From contig CM042693.1 in NCBI GenBank assembly GCA_023614405.1, forward strand, positions 156,876,731 to 156,940,730: a stretch of DNA of 64,000 bases, written 5' to 3'. The DNA is from Avena insularis (Eukaryota > Streptophyta > Magnoliopsida > Poales > Poaceae). Shown piece by piece: positions 1-12,475 of the stretch (positions are counted from its first letter, which is position 1; each line of letters opens with the position of its first letter). Under the pieces are notes generated by a model, which was given only the letters and a program-made list of their open reading frames with translations, was not told the DNA's origin and did no database searches. A program made the position numbers and the translations under genes.

Positions 1-1977
1 CAGTCTTGTGTCTGCCAGATTTGGAAAAAGATTTTCAAGTATATTGTGATGCATCTCTTCAAGGTTTGGGTGCAGTACTTATGCAAGACGGTAAAGTTGT
101 AGCTTATGCTTCGAGACAACTCAAAACTCATGAAGTAAACTATCCTACTCATGATTTAGAGTTAGCCTCTGTTGTCCATGCACTCAAAACATGGAGACAC
201 TATCTTTTGGGAAAGCGTTGTGAAGTGTTCACAGATCACAAAAGTTTGAAGTATATCTTCACTCAGAAGGAAATCAATATGAGACAAAGAAGATGGTTAG
301 AACTTATCAAGGACTATGACTTAAGTTTGCAATACCATCCCGGTAAGGCAAATGTTGTAGCAGATGCTCTAAGTCGTAAGGTTTTTGTGAATGGCCTTAC
401 CAAAGGAGAATTGCCAGATGATCTGTGTACCCAATTTAGAAAACTCAGATTGGAGATTGTGCCTGAAGGACATCTCATGTCTTTGGTTGTTCAACCCACT
501 TTGTTGGACAAGATCAGAGAAGCCCAGAAGACTGATAAGGAAATTGAAGAGTTAAAGGAAAATATTGGCAAAGGAAAAGCCAAAGAATTCCATGAAGACG
601 AACAGGGTACTTTATGGCATGGGAAACGTATTTGTGTTCCACAAGACCCGAAGTTGCGGAAACTGATTTTGCAGGAAGCACACAACTCTCCGTATTCTAT
701 TCACCCGGGTAACACCAAAATGTACATGGACATGAAAGAAATATTTTGGTGGAATAATCTCAAGAAGGACATCGCCGAACATATCGCTTTGTGTGATGTG
801 TGTAGCAGAGTGAAAGCGGAGCATCAGAAACCAGCAGGTTTGCTTCAACCACTACCTATTCCTGATTAGAAGTGGGACAAGATTGGTATGGATTTCATTA
901 CCAGATTACCAAGGACCCGGTCAGGATACGATTCTATTTGGGTAGTAGTGGATCGCCTAACTAAAGTGGCTCATTTCATACCCGTGAAGACAACCTATAC
1001 AAGTGCTAAGTTAGCCAAAATCTACATGAGTAGAATTGTATGTCTACATGGAGTGCCCAAGAGTATTGTGTCTGATAGGGGAACTCAATTCACTTCCCAT
1101 TTTTGGAGACAGTTACATGAATCGTTGGGAACGAGGTTGGAATTCAGTACTGCTTTTCATCCTCAAACTGATGGACAAACAGAAAGGACTAATCAGATTC
1201 TTGAAGACATGTTGAGGGCATGTGCCTTAGACTATGGAGCCAGTTGGGATGAAAGTCTGCCTTACGCAGAACTTTCTTATAACAATGACTATCAAGCCAA
1301 AGATTGAGATGGCACCGTTTGAGTTTCTCTACGGAAGAAAATGTACCACCCCATTGTTATGGAATGGTGTGGGAGAAAGAAGTTTATTCGGGCCAGATCT
1401 TATCAAAGAAGCTGAAGAGAAGGTCAAGTTGGTAAAGGACAGGTTAAAGATAGCACAATCCCGACAGAAAAGCTAGGCAGATCCTAAGCGTAGAGAAATC
1501 ACCTACGAAGTCGGTGATAGAGCTTATCTTAGAGTATCACCACTTCGTGGAGTGAAAAGGTTCGGAGTCAAAGGAAAATTGGCACCAAGGTATGTTGGGC
1601 CATTCAAGATTCTGAGTCGCAAAGGAGAAGTTGCCTATGAAATTGAACTCCCAGAATCTCTGTCAGCTGTCCATAATGTGTTTCATGTGAGTCAGCTTAA
1701 GAAATGTCATCCAGAAATGGAAGAAACTTCTTTGAAGGATACTATACCTTTGGAGGAGGTTCAACTAGAAAGTGATCTCACTTATGAAGAGAAACCTATC
1801 AAAATTCTTGAGACTGCAGAAAGAGTCACAAGGACTAAGACTATCAAGTTCTGCAAAGTGTAGTGGAATCATCATTCCAAAGAGGAAGCAACATGGGAAA
1901 GAGAAGATGATCTTCGGAAAGACCACCCTCACCTATTTGCTAGCCAATCTGAATCTCGAGGGCGAGATTCACCTTAA
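1..1977 (+). pseudogene. pol: Chromovirus (Ty3/gypsy) pol, 3' part: RNase H, integrase, chromodomain
   Basis: This is the 3' part of a chromovirus polyprotein, cut by the window edge. Order seen: RNase H (YCDAS near base 45, a conserved ELAS, TDHKSL, ADALSRK near 365), the HHCC zinc domain of integrase (~680-810), the integrase core with its three acidic residues (MDFI near 890, SDRGTQF near 1075, QTERTNQ near 1180), a C-terminal domain, and a chromodomain (~1740-1945, ending ...WEREDDL). The gene is dead. There is TAG at 867 where the copy at 43184-46581 has Trp, a one-base insertion near 1300, TAG at 1474 and TAG at 1861 (Gln CAG to TAG by comparison with the second copy). The reading frame closes with TAA at 1975, a purine-rich tract follows, and the LTR begins at 1990. 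Nucleotide similarity to the - strand copy is very high, so both belong to one family. Confidence 0.93.
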
Positions 1978-1989
1978 GGGGGTTAGATT

Positions 1990-4900
1990 TGTAACATCCC
2001 TAAAATCATGATTTCAAAATTTGCATATCATTCATGCATGCATATAGTTTTGAGATCAATTTCAAACCAAATTCAAGAAAACAGAAGCACACAGTGCTAT
2101 CATTTTCTTTGAGCAAACTTAAATCAAATGGCCATCCCCATTTGAGAGCTTAAGTGTTTTAAACCAAGTTGTTTGCTTCCTTGTTGATTGGATTGAGTGT
2201 GGAGTTTGCACAAAAATTATACAAAATAAAAATGGTTTCAAAATCATTTTCAAAACACTTGCAAAACAAGTGCCATAGCACTGTTTATTTTGTTTATTCA
2301 AAAGAGCCAAGCTTGAGCAGAGAGACCACTTGTTTTTATGCCTTAAAATGTGAATGTTACACCCTACAAAATCCTGGAAAAAGTTTGAATTCAAAAGCTT
2401 TTGAAATCATTTGAAAAATCAATCCAGAAAATCAAAACAAAAAAAGAAAAAGAGAAAGGAAATAGAAAGGAGGGCTGGAGGTTTGAGCCCATCACAAAAA
2501 GCGCCATCTAGCTCCAGAGGGTGCCGAGGTTTGAGCCCATCCATCAGATCTAGCATCTAGCCCGGGTCCCCTTCTCTCTCTCACGCAGACGCACCATGAC
2601 GACGCTAACACCAGACCCCCACTCCCTCCTCGTTCTATTCACGGCAAGCGGGCCCCGTCCACGTCGACTCCTTCTTCCCCAAATCGCGCCCGCAGACCAC
2701 GTCGCCACTGCCGTTGATGCCGGTAATGGCACGGCGTAATTAGCCTTGATACCGCGAGCGTTTCCTATCGCGCTTCGGCCTATTTAAACCACACCCCGCC
2801 GCGGTCATTTCCCCCCACACTGCACTCTCTTCTCACCACCAGGCTGCCCCTAATTCGCGTTGCACCGCCGCAGCCAGAGCCAACTCCGGCAAGGTATTCC
2901 GGTAAGACCCCGTCGCCCCTTGCTGCCTAAACTTGCCAATACAATCTCCGCGACTATGCGCACCTCCTGACCCCTGTGGTGCAAGCTAGGAACATCCAGA
3001 GCCTCGGCAACGTCGGCGACCACACGAGACAGACGACCCCATCAACTCCGATGACCAATTGCGGTAAGCTCCGAGCGCCCCTTGCCCCCTCTTGCATACG
3101 AGGTTGTTCGCCACTGTCTTGCGCGTCTCCTAATCCATCTGGTTTGTGCTAGGGCGACACGAAACCTCGACAAGGACTTCGACAGCAACCACCCGACGCC
3201 GTGCACAACTCCGACGAGCTCCAGCAGCCCCTACCGTGCGCCCCTTGCCAAGCCACCGCCACGTTGAGCTTCACCTTGTCCCTGCGGTTCTGGTGAGCAC
3301 CCTCTCCCCTCCCCGGGCGACCTAGAATGCCGGCACCGCCACTGACAGACGCGCCGCCGCCAGTCGCCGCCGCTAGCGCCGCTAGGCTATGGTCAGTGCA
3401 ACGGTAGCCGTTAGATCTGTATCGTAAGGACTAGATTAGATCTGAGCGAAACGTTTTCTTTGAATCTGGCGCGTTGGATCTGACTTGATCTGACGGCGCG
3501 GAAGGGTGATCCTGAGCGAAACGGTATCGACCAATAGGATAGCGCCGCGTGGCTATGGTTTGGTTTAAAAACAGAATTTGAATCAGATTTATATCCAAAT
3601 TTGATTTAGCTATAACTTTTGATTCCCACGTTAGATTTTGGCAAATTTCATACCGTTGGAATCAGGAGAACAAGCCCTTTCTGTTTATGCAATGTGTTTA
3701 AAGTTTGGCTTTTGTTAAAATATTTTTTTTTTCAGAAACATGTATAGGGCTTATTTGAGCATATGAATTGTTTAGGAATTGTTTTTAGTGCTAAATAAAT
3801 TTGGTTTGGCTAAAGTTTGACTTGTTTAGAATTCAGTACTATGCACTTGCTTGGTTGAGTTTCAAAAATCATCACTTAGCATCTTGCATGCATGCATGTG
3901 TATTTTTGATTGTATATGACTTGTATGTGACTGTGGCTATATTCTATGTTTAGATTTTGGTGCTAGTGATTGTGATTGTGAAGAGTGCTACTCTCCCAAC
4001 TACCAAGGCAAGTGGTACTTCATGAATATTTCTATCCCTATATTTTTATACAAGCATTAGAAATATTTTGCTAAGTCTTGCATGTTACTATTTTGCCAAA
4101 TGCCATGTTGGGAAATCCTAAGTAGTTGTAGAATTGCTAGGGAATTTCTAAGTTAAGTTACTATCTATTCCATGCTTAGCCTAGCTAGTAGCAAACAAGG
4201 GTTGGTGAAATATACATGCTATGATGAAAATATTTCTAAGTCTTTGGACTTATGTTTTTCTTAATAAAACAACTAAGTCAATGAATCACCTGGGTGGAAT
4301 GGGACTTGATTGGTGGTTTTGGTTGAGTGGTTACACAAGGCCCATGGCTATGGTTTACCTTGTGTATCTCACTTGTGGAAAGCCACCCAGGAACAAAGGG
4401 ATTTTGGAGGCCAAGTGTTGAGAAGCTTCTAGTGCAGCCACTTGGCAATATGGGCTATGCCTGGATCACATAGGTTGCTAGAACTTAGCCATTTGGACAG
4501 TTGGTGGTAGTGGGATTGATAGGTTGGAGCGCGTCCATTTGGTCTAAGGGAAGGCTTCTGAAAGGTCCTGTCTTGGTGAAACCAAGTCTGGTGGGGAAAG
4601 TGCACAACCTCTGCAGATGGAAAAATCTAAGTACTTAGCCAAGTCCATGGCAATGGACAACTTGAGCATCAAGACATGGAAGCTATCAAGAATCTCATCA
4701 TTATAACTTCTAAATAAAAACTTGTGGGTGAACAAGGGTGAAGGACCTCAATGTCTATTGGTGGTTCCTTGGGTAAAGTTTTGACAAAGAAAAACTTAGT
4801 GATTTCAACTAATAGGAAAAACCTATTTTGAGCAAAGCAAGCCAAGCTACACTTAGCCAAATTTGCATATAGTATTTAGTCCACTTAAAATATACTAAGG

Positions 4901-5233
4901 TATCACTTGCCAATACTATTCCAAAGTATTGACCCACTGTGGCTGTAACTTGTGATGTTGCAGGTTACTCTGATGAGGATTAGGTGTCATGAGTCTACAC
5001 TCAACATGTTTGCTGCACATGAAGATGAAGACTTATATTTATTTACTTATTCAAACTCTTGTATTAGGCCTGTGGCCTTGAGTTGTAAAGACTATGTTTA
5101 TCTCTGGAATGGATGTAATAAATGACCTTTGTATCTGTGTACTTCATCTTAAACTATGGATGCTAGCAATGATCCAGGGACTAGCATTTCAATCAAAGGG
5201 ATCCTTTTTCCTTTACAAAGGAGGGATCTTACA
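1990..5233 (+). repeat. Chromovirus 3' LTR (3.24 kb)
   Basis: The block starts TGTAACATCCC directly after the pol stop and purine tract, and ends GGGATCTTACA. The same sequence occurs inverted at 27270-30293, 40038-43183 and 49528-52708, which fixes both termini. It has an AT-rich U3, a GC-rich promoter and leader zone around 2500-3400, and a long AT-rich U5. Short ORFs inside it are not conserved between copies and are not genes. The 5' LTR of this element lies outside the window. Confidence 0.92.
2781..2788 (+). promoter_or_regulatory. TATA-like box of the chromovirus LTR
   Basis: TATTTAAA lies at the boundary between the C-rich upstream zone and the CT-rich leader. The inverted LTRs have TACTTAAA or a decayed version at the corresponding place. 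This is the likely polymerase II start region of the element. Confidence 0.5.
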
Positions 5234-5341
5234 CCTCTGCATCATCTTCTTCCTCCAGCGAGCGCCTCCTCGAGGTCTTCGGGCACCTATGCGAAAAACC
5301 CTAGCTCCTTAATCTCTCCCAGTCACTATCGAAAACTCCTA

Positions 5342-8300
5342 ATGGCCACCAGCATCTCCTCCCCCTCCATGGCGGTGTCAGGCGATGCCGCGGCGAAGCC
5401 AGCGAGCGCCGTCATCGTGCCCCAAAGGGATTGGTTATTCCCAAATCCGCGGTGGTCGAAACCACTGGCGGCGACCATAACCCAGCGGCACTGGAGCTGC
5501 TAGAGGAGGAGTATGACTCCCACAAGGGTGATTGGCGTGGTTCGGATATTACGGACCGCGATATCAAAGAACTGATCAACGAGGGCTACCTCCCCACAAC
5601 GGAGGGGCTCGTCTGGCAGGCGGCGCCAGCCGGCGAGGTCACCCCTTCTCCCCAAGCCGAAGAGAAGGTGTACCTCAAAACTCAAATGGTACGCGGCATC
5701 TCCCTGCCCTTCTCCAACTTTTTCCTTGTTGTCCTCAACCATTACCGAGTACAGCCTCAGAACCTCTCCCCCAATAGCATCTTAGACTTAGCAACTATGC
5801 GGCGCTTTGCGAGGGTTATTTAGGGATTAGGCCTAGGCTAGATCTCTTCATCTTTTTCTTCACCGTCAAGCGCAAAGCCAGAGCCGGCAAGGATGAGCTC
5901 AGGAATCGTAGATACGGGTCTGACCGTATTGGACCTAGCCATGTGCTGGTTTGTCAGGAGGATCCAGCCTCTGCAGCACCGCTTGAAGTTGATGCACGAG
6001 TATACCAACGAGAGGAAGGATAGCCTTCGCATCTCCAAGGACAACTTCTCGAGTGACTCCGTCAAGCTCCGCCTCAAGGACATCGTCAAGGTGAAGGATA
6101 GGAAGCGTGGCTTCACCATCTCCTACGACATGTTCATAGAGAGCTAGTTCCCAAAGGTACATGTTTATTTTCCGTGTATGACATATACTCTAGTTCTTCC
6201 GTCTAGCCATTACCATCTCATCTAACACGGCGGTTCTTCACTTAACAACTCAGCGACATAGATCAGGATATCATGGCTCCCCAAATCTATGATCCAAAGA
6301 TGAAGGAAGTCACTGTCGTGTCTGACGACGATGCTCCGTTGGCGTGAAAGCAGAAGAGCTCCACCTCTGACGCTGCCGACGGAGGCAAGAAAAAGAAGAT
6401 GGAGGGTGGAGCCTCCAAGAAGACTACCACCGCCGTGGAGGCAGAGAAAAGAAAGGTTACTAGGATCCCTTTTGCCAAAGCACCCCCTCTTGTGTAAGAT
6501 TCTTTCTCTCCGACATTGTCCATTGTTTGTCTTATTTCTGTACTTATACTTTTTGTATGTTTCAGGAAGAAAGCCACAACCAGTTTGAAGAAGACCTCCA
6601 AGACTTTGGGGGCTTCTAGAAACATTAAGAATATGTTGCATCGTGACATGTCTTCCCACGCATATCCCGCCATTGCCCCTGTCACTCCCATCGTCAAGCC
6701 CATGCCCGCTCCGACAAGCTCACAGGACAAAGATGTATCTGGCCCTTCCGCCATGGAAGTGGACTCAGGTGCCTCAAGTGAGATTGCCATTGTCGGTGAA
6801 CAGGCAACGCAGGAGAGTGCCGCAAACCTAATGGCTGAAGCTTCGGCTAAGGATGCCATCGGTAGCGGTAAGGCGGTGGTGGAAGGTGGTACGTTTGCCG
6901 AAGGCGGCGCCTCCGCACCCAAGAAGACCATAGAGTTCCCGAAGATAGTCTATCCGTTGCTTAGGCCGGGTAGCACTTCTCGGGTTCCTGGTGTGGCGCC
7001 GACATCTCCAACGTGTGGTCTCGAGGAGCTTGTCTAGCAAGCAGAAATCTTGCAAGGAAACAATTTGTCCTTTGGCAAGTTGCTTGCTGAGAGTGCTACA
7101 AACCTCAAGATCATCGCACTTGTTAGTTTTGCTTGCCTTTTGCATTTCATATGAGTATCCCACTGTATCCCCCGAGGATTTAGACGGAAAACCATAGGTC
7201 TTTGCATCTAAATTCTCTAAGAGTGACTAAGCTAGAAAACTTCTCACTGTAGCCCCCAAGCATATAGTTGTAACTGAATTAGTTCTGACTAGATTCTTAA
7301 AGAGAAGCTAAGCATATGACTGAGCTAAAAACTTTATACTGTAGCCACAAGCTTCTAGTTGAAAACTGAATTAGTTCTGACTAGATGCTTAAAGAAAGAC
7401 CAAGCATATTGTTAAGTTAAAAACTCTCGCTGTAGCCCTCGAGCTTCTAGGTGGAAATTTTCCGGCTAGATGCTCCAAGTAGACCAAACAACGTTTAACT
7501 TTCTTTTTTCCATAGAATGAGAATGCTCGGAGGGGTGTCGCCAACGATAAGTACCTAAATATGCGCGTAGACTTGGAAGCTGAAAAGGGTAAAACTGCCT
7601 TGTTGAAGGAACATATCATCAAGAGCAAGCGTCTGTTTTTCCTTTATTTTTCGAATTCCAACTTGGTCTTGTGCCAACCTTCTCCGAGTACTCACTGTGT
7701 ACTTTTCTTTTTCCGACTTGCAGAAGCCATTTCCAAGGCTAAGGATATTGTAGAGCATTCCAAGCATATTCAGCAGCTGGATAGTGAAAAAAGATCCTTA
7801 AGCAGGAGAGGAAGGACATGTTGAAGATGCATGAAGATTCAATGAAAGCCATGCAAGACTCCGCCAGTGAGGAGATGAACAGCTTGAAGGAGGAAATCGC
7901 GATCTTGAAAGAGCAGAAGAAAGCCGCTGATGAGCAAAATCAACGCCATCATGAAGCATACAAGATCCTCTGACAAGAACAGGACTCCATGGCGGAGACT
8001 CTCCAGCAAGCTGAAATTAGCATCTTCAGTAAGTGATTTTCCGTCTTGGACTTCTGTAAGCTAGATACTCTGAATTTATTGTTTTTTGAACTCATGCGCT
8101 CCTTTATCGAAAATTTGCAGCTCCTATGGGTTTAACCCGGTCGCCTCCTCCGCCAAAGGAATTCATGGTCCTTGCCGGCAACTTTATCAACACCGCCATC
8201 AAGTAGGCCAAGGAGATAGCCAAACCCCTCCAGATTAATATCAAGGCATCGGACTCTATGGCGAAGTTCTCGGAGATCCTGCGACGAGCCCTCGAGCGTA

Positions 8301-8641
8301 TCTCAAGCTGGAAAGCTTCATGTGCACGGGCCGGTGCAAGGATGGCGTTTTCCATGGTCAAGGCACATTACGAAAATGATGACATCGACATGGTGACCTC
8401 CGGTATCCCTGACGAAGATGACGAAGGCCAAAAGATAAACCACGAACCTATCTTGGAGTCGCTCGCGGGTTATGACACCAGAGTCACCGAGTTGGTCGAC
8501 GTTAATGTCTTTGTGCCCATGAAAACCATCGATGGTGGCAACCAAAGCTCCTCCGAGTCCCTCCACACTGCCGACTTCGAGGAAGGTGACTCTCCTGCTG
8601 CTGACGATGCTGCTTCCAAGTCGCCTGCGCCAGAGGAATGA
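5342..8641 (+). pseudogene. Antisense accessory gene of Tat element A, with introns (PF04195-like, 'gypsy-type transposon' domain, plus coiled coil)
   Basis: The gene is read opposite to the gag-pol of element A and sits beyond the 3' end of pol. Recognisable parts: a Ser/Ala-rich N-terminus from ATG 5342; a plant 'putative gypsy-type transposon' domain (LPFSNFFLVVLNHY near 5705, CEGYLGIRPRLDLF near 5810, RIQPLQHR near 5965); a Lys- and Ala-rich low-complexity region (6270-7040); a long coiled coil (7516-8028); and an acidic C-terminus ending ...SPAPEE at 8639. Introns inferred from GT...AG and frame continuity: 6157-6253, 6494-6565, 7122-7515, 7631-7723 and 8029-8120. Splicing 6494-6565, for example, gives an uninterrupted PLVKKATT reading. 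Frameshifts near 5430 and 5795, an apparent loss of the middle of the domain near 5890, and stops at 6144, 6345, 7036 and 8203 make it a pseudogene. Function of the family is unknown. Extra ORFs in antisense position are known from Tat-lineage elements. Confidence 0.8.
7155..7490 (+). repeat. Degenerate tandem repeat inside intron 3 of the antisense gene
   Basis: Four copies of an 84-92 bp unit are phased by ACTGTAGCC-like words starting at 7162, 7246, 7338 and 7429. The array lies wholly inside the predicted 394 bp intron 7122-7515. The homologous intron of the second antisense gene also holds a tandem array (33205-33640). Confidence 0.7.
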
Positions 8642-9133
8642 AAAACAATTTGTAATATTTATTTCCTCTATAATGTGTATGCGGAAAAACTACTTGTTAA
8701 CTTAAGGCGGAAAACAATGGTTGTTATTTCCTGCTACTCAAGAATTAGTTCCAGCATGTATATATTTTTTAAGCAAGTGTTGGCTTATCCATTACTCTGG
8801 TTTTTATGCTTGACTTTTCATGAGTCGGAAGACTCGTTGTCGGAACCATGCGCTCAGGTGATGATGCCCAATGGCACCGTCAATAACCTAAGCACAAAAT
8901 CGCTGACAATAAGTGCCGAAATTCACTACTCCAGAATCCACATAAAAACTGCAAAGAACGTGTAGACCAGAAAACTTAAGCTAACACTCGTAGGCGGAAT
9001 TTTCACAAGTGCAATCGCAAAGCTTGTGCATAAAGGTTTTATACGATCCAAAAATGAACAGTAAAGGAGCTAAAAGACTCAGAAATATGAGTGAACCAGA
9101 GAGATTTATTTCATAAAAAATAGATAAAAAATA
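8642..9133. other. Intergenic spacer of element A (convergent 3' ends)
   Basis: This 490 bp stretch lies between the stop of the + strand antisense gene and the stop of the - strand pol. No ORF, LTR or repeat is seen. It must hold the 3' ends of two converging transcription units. Confidence 0.6.
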
Positions 9134-10264
9134 CTAAGTGTAGAAAGGACGTAGCTGTGCTATGTTCCATGGACGATCAAGCTCCGGGTAGTCATCATCC
9201 GGGTCACATCGCTTACGCTTATGATCCTCGTTGGGTCTATCCTTCAGTTCACGATTATCAACGAGGTAGCAAGACCCATTGAGCAGTTCCTTGCTTATGA
9301 TGAACAGTCCTTCCCATGGCGGGGATAATTTGTGTGACTTCTTCTACTTAAGTCGGAGCACCAAATCCCCCTCTTTAAATGAGTGATGCCGGACGCAGCG
9401 ACTATGGTAGCTGTGTAGCTTTTGCAGGTAGATGGCGGATCTTTGGCATGCCAAAACACGCTCCTCCTCGAGAAGGTCCACATCTAGGCGTCTGGATTCT
9501 TCAGCTTCATCTTCGTCGTAGGCAGCAACTCTTGGTGCATCATGAAGGATGCCAGAAGGCAGGATGGCTTCTGCTTCATATACCATGAAGTAAGGGGTGT
9601 AGTCGGTGGATCTGTTGGGTGTAGTTCGTAAACTCCATAGCACAGATGGAAATTCCTCCGCCCAGGATCCAGCTGCTCTATGTAGCGGTCCCTCAAGACG
9701 TGGCTTGTTTCCCTGCAGAATTAATCCATTGGCTCGCTCAACCTGACAATTGGATTGTTGGTGTTCCACATATGCAAGGTCAAGTCGGATGCCCTTGTCC
9801 CAACAATAAGCCTCCACTTCTCCGAGTGACAAGTTGCTGCCGTTGTCGGTGATTATGCTATGTGGGAGTCCAAATCTCACCACTAGATCCCAGACAAACC
9901 TAAGGGCAGTTGCCCCATCGAGCTTTCTAATGGGTTTAGCATCTATCCATTTGGTGAATTTATCAACAGCTACTAGCAGATGCGTAAATCCACATGGTGC
10001 CATTTGTAACGGACCCACCATGTCCAGCCCCCAGACTGCGAATGGCCAAGTTATTGGTATTGTTCACAATTCTTCAGCAGGAACATGTGGTTTTTGAGCA
10101 TAATACTGGCATCCCATGCATGTCTCAACCAGCTTGTCGGCGTCCGACTTCGTGGTCAGCCAGTAGAATCCTTGCCAGAAGGCTTTCGCGACCAAAGATT
10201 GGGGAGCGGCGTGATGCCCGCAATCTCCGAGATAGATTTCGCGTAGGATTTCAATACCTTCTTA
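9134..10264 (-). pseudogene. pol: Tat element A integrase
   Basis: C-terminal part of the A polyprotein. A HHCC zinc-binding region (ending MGCQYYAQKPHV near 10095) precedes the catalytic core: first Asp in GLDMVG near 10020, second in ITDNGSN near 9850, Glu in QVERANG near 9740. A C-terminal domain follows (EGDLVLRL near 9350) and the protein ends PFYT at TAG 9134-9136. A stop at about 10065 and another after LRLK near 9344 break it. The active-site triad itself is intact. Integrase inserts the cDNA into the chromosome; this copy cannot be made as a full-length protein. Confidence 0.9.
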
Positions 10265-12376
10265 CTAAGAAACACACTTAAGGTATACACCAGTAGTGCT
10301 TCTTTTGTAGAGCAGTCCATTGATTATGATATAGCCCTTTGATCGTCGTACTATTTGCCGTCTTTCAACTTCGTCGTCGGGCAAAGTTCCGTGTTTGAGA
10401 TACTCAATGAACGGTTTTTTCCAAGCCAGAGGGACCTTTGCCACCATGTGGATGAAAGAGTCTACTCTGTCCGGGTTGTCGATGCCTGCTCCCTTCACGG
10501 ATGATGTCCGTAGATGCTCTAGGAAAACTCCAGGCGGAACTCGTTTGCACCCTGATCCAAGCTTAGATAGCAGATCAAGCGCCTCGTTTTGCTCCTTAGG
10601 TACATACTTGACCTCGTAGCCCAAGAAGCTCTTGGCTATCTTGTCCACTTCGTCTCGATATGTCGCCATCATAGGGTTCCGCGTGTTCCAGGTACCAACC
10701 ACCTGCTGGGTAACCAAGTCGGAATTTCCACAGCAAACTATGCTCTTGATGCCAATATCCTTGGCTACGCGTAATCCGTGAATGAGTTCTTCATACTCCG
10801 TCATGTTGTTCGTAGCCTCGAAGTGGATTTGCAGAACATAGTGTAGCTTGTCTCCAGTTGGTGATTGTAGCAATACACCAACCCCCGAGCCGCTAAGCAG
10901 CTTTGATACATCAAAATGCATTACCCAGTATTCTGGCTCCGACAATGGGGTAGCATCTGGCATCTCCGTCCAATATGCGATAAAATCCGCCAAGGCTTGT
11001 GACTTGATAGCGTTGCATCTCTTGTAGGTGATCTCGAAGGCGGCAAGTTCAATTCCCCACTTCGCGACCCTTCCGGTAGCGTCACTGTTGTTGATAATGT
11101 CGGATAATGGAGTTTTGCTCACCACTGTGATGGGGTGCTCCTGGAAATAGTGCCTCAGCTTCCGAGAAGCAAGGAATACTCCATAAGATATATTTTGGTA
11201 GTGCGGATAACGCTGCTTGGACTCCGTCAAGACCTCGCTTACATAGTAAACCGGTCGTTGAACTCCGTGCTCATAGCCTGGTTCCTCCCGCTCTATCACG
11301 ACGACGATGCTGATTACCCGGTTGGTGGCCACCATGTAAATTAACATGGGTTCTCCAGGCTCGGGTGATGCAAGGATAGGCGCTTAGGAAAGAATCTCCT
11401 TGAGCTGCTTCAATGCTGCATTTTCTTCGTCAATCCATGTGAATTTGTCCGCCTTCTTCAGCAACATGTACAGTGGTAGAGCCTTCTCTCCAAGTCGGCT
11501 GACGAACCGACTAACTACTATAACACAACCTGTTAGTCGTTGTATGTCCTTTAGGCATGTCGGACGGTTTATGTTTAAAATGGCCTTGATTTTCTCCTGG
11601 TTGACCTCGATTCCACGTTGGGAAATGATGAACCCAACAATTTGCCGGCTGGAACACCGAAGACGCACTTCTTAGGGTTAAGCATCATGTTGTATTTCCG
11701 GATATATCAAAGGATTCTTTTAAGTCGGAGATTAAGTCGTTTGATTTTTTAGGCATCACCGCTATATCATCCACATAAGTGTGAACGTTCCGGCCAATTT
11801 GATCGTGTAGGCAACATTGCATTGTCCGCTGGTACATAGCACCTGTGTTTTCAGCCCAAAGGGCATCGTAACATAGCAAAACATGTCGTAGGGGGTAGTG
11901 AACAAAGTGGCCAATTGGTCTGACTTCCTCATCTTGATCTGGTGGTATCCTGAGTATGCATCGAGAAAACACAAAAGTTTCGAGCAAGCCGTCGAGTCAA
12001 TGACTTGGTTAATGCGAGGAAAAGCAAACTAATCTTTGGGACATGCTTTGTTCAAGCCGCTGTAATCAACGCACATTCTTAATTCTTTGGTTCCCTTTTT
12101 GGGGACAAGTACAGGATTGGCCACCCATTGGGTGTGAAGGACTTCTCGGATAAAACTAGCCATAAGTAACCTAGCTATCTCTTTGCCTATGGCGCGTCTC
12201 TTCTCATCTCCAAAGCATCGTAGAGGTTGCTTCACTGGTTTGCATTTTTGATCAATGTTTAAGTTGTGCTCGACAAGTTCCCTAGGTACAGCTTTCATGT
12301 CGGCAGGTTGCCAGGAAAAGATGTCCCTATTCTCACGGAGGAACTCGACAAGCACGCTTTCCTATTTGGGATCTAG
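10265..12376 (-). pseudogene. pol: Tat element A reverse transcriptase and two RNase H domains
   Basis: RT starts near 12355 and carries CVDYSGLNKACPKD (~12050), FLDAYSGYHQI (~11950) and an intact catalytic TYVDDIAV near 11770. The connection/RNase H follows (RPVYYVSE near 11250, HYFQEH near 11150). A second, archaeal-type RNase H typical of the Tat lineage is present with HFDVSK (~10920), TEYEEL (~10790) and GNSDLV (~10720). Stops at about 12029 and 11384 and frameshifts near 11690-11760 split it into pieces. The YVDD motif is still readable, unlike element B. Confidence 0.88.
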
Positions 12377-12475
12377 GTTCGTCCCAATGGTGGTGGTCTT
12401 GGAGGCGTCACCTACCACAAGTTCCACCGGCTTGGTCTCGATGGCGACCTTGAATGCTAGAGCAAAGTCGGAAAT

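Noticed and set aside
7201..7500. Tandem words in this stretch as a CRISPR-like array
   Set aside because: Units are degenerate with no unique spacers, the genome is a plant, and the array lies in a predicted intron.
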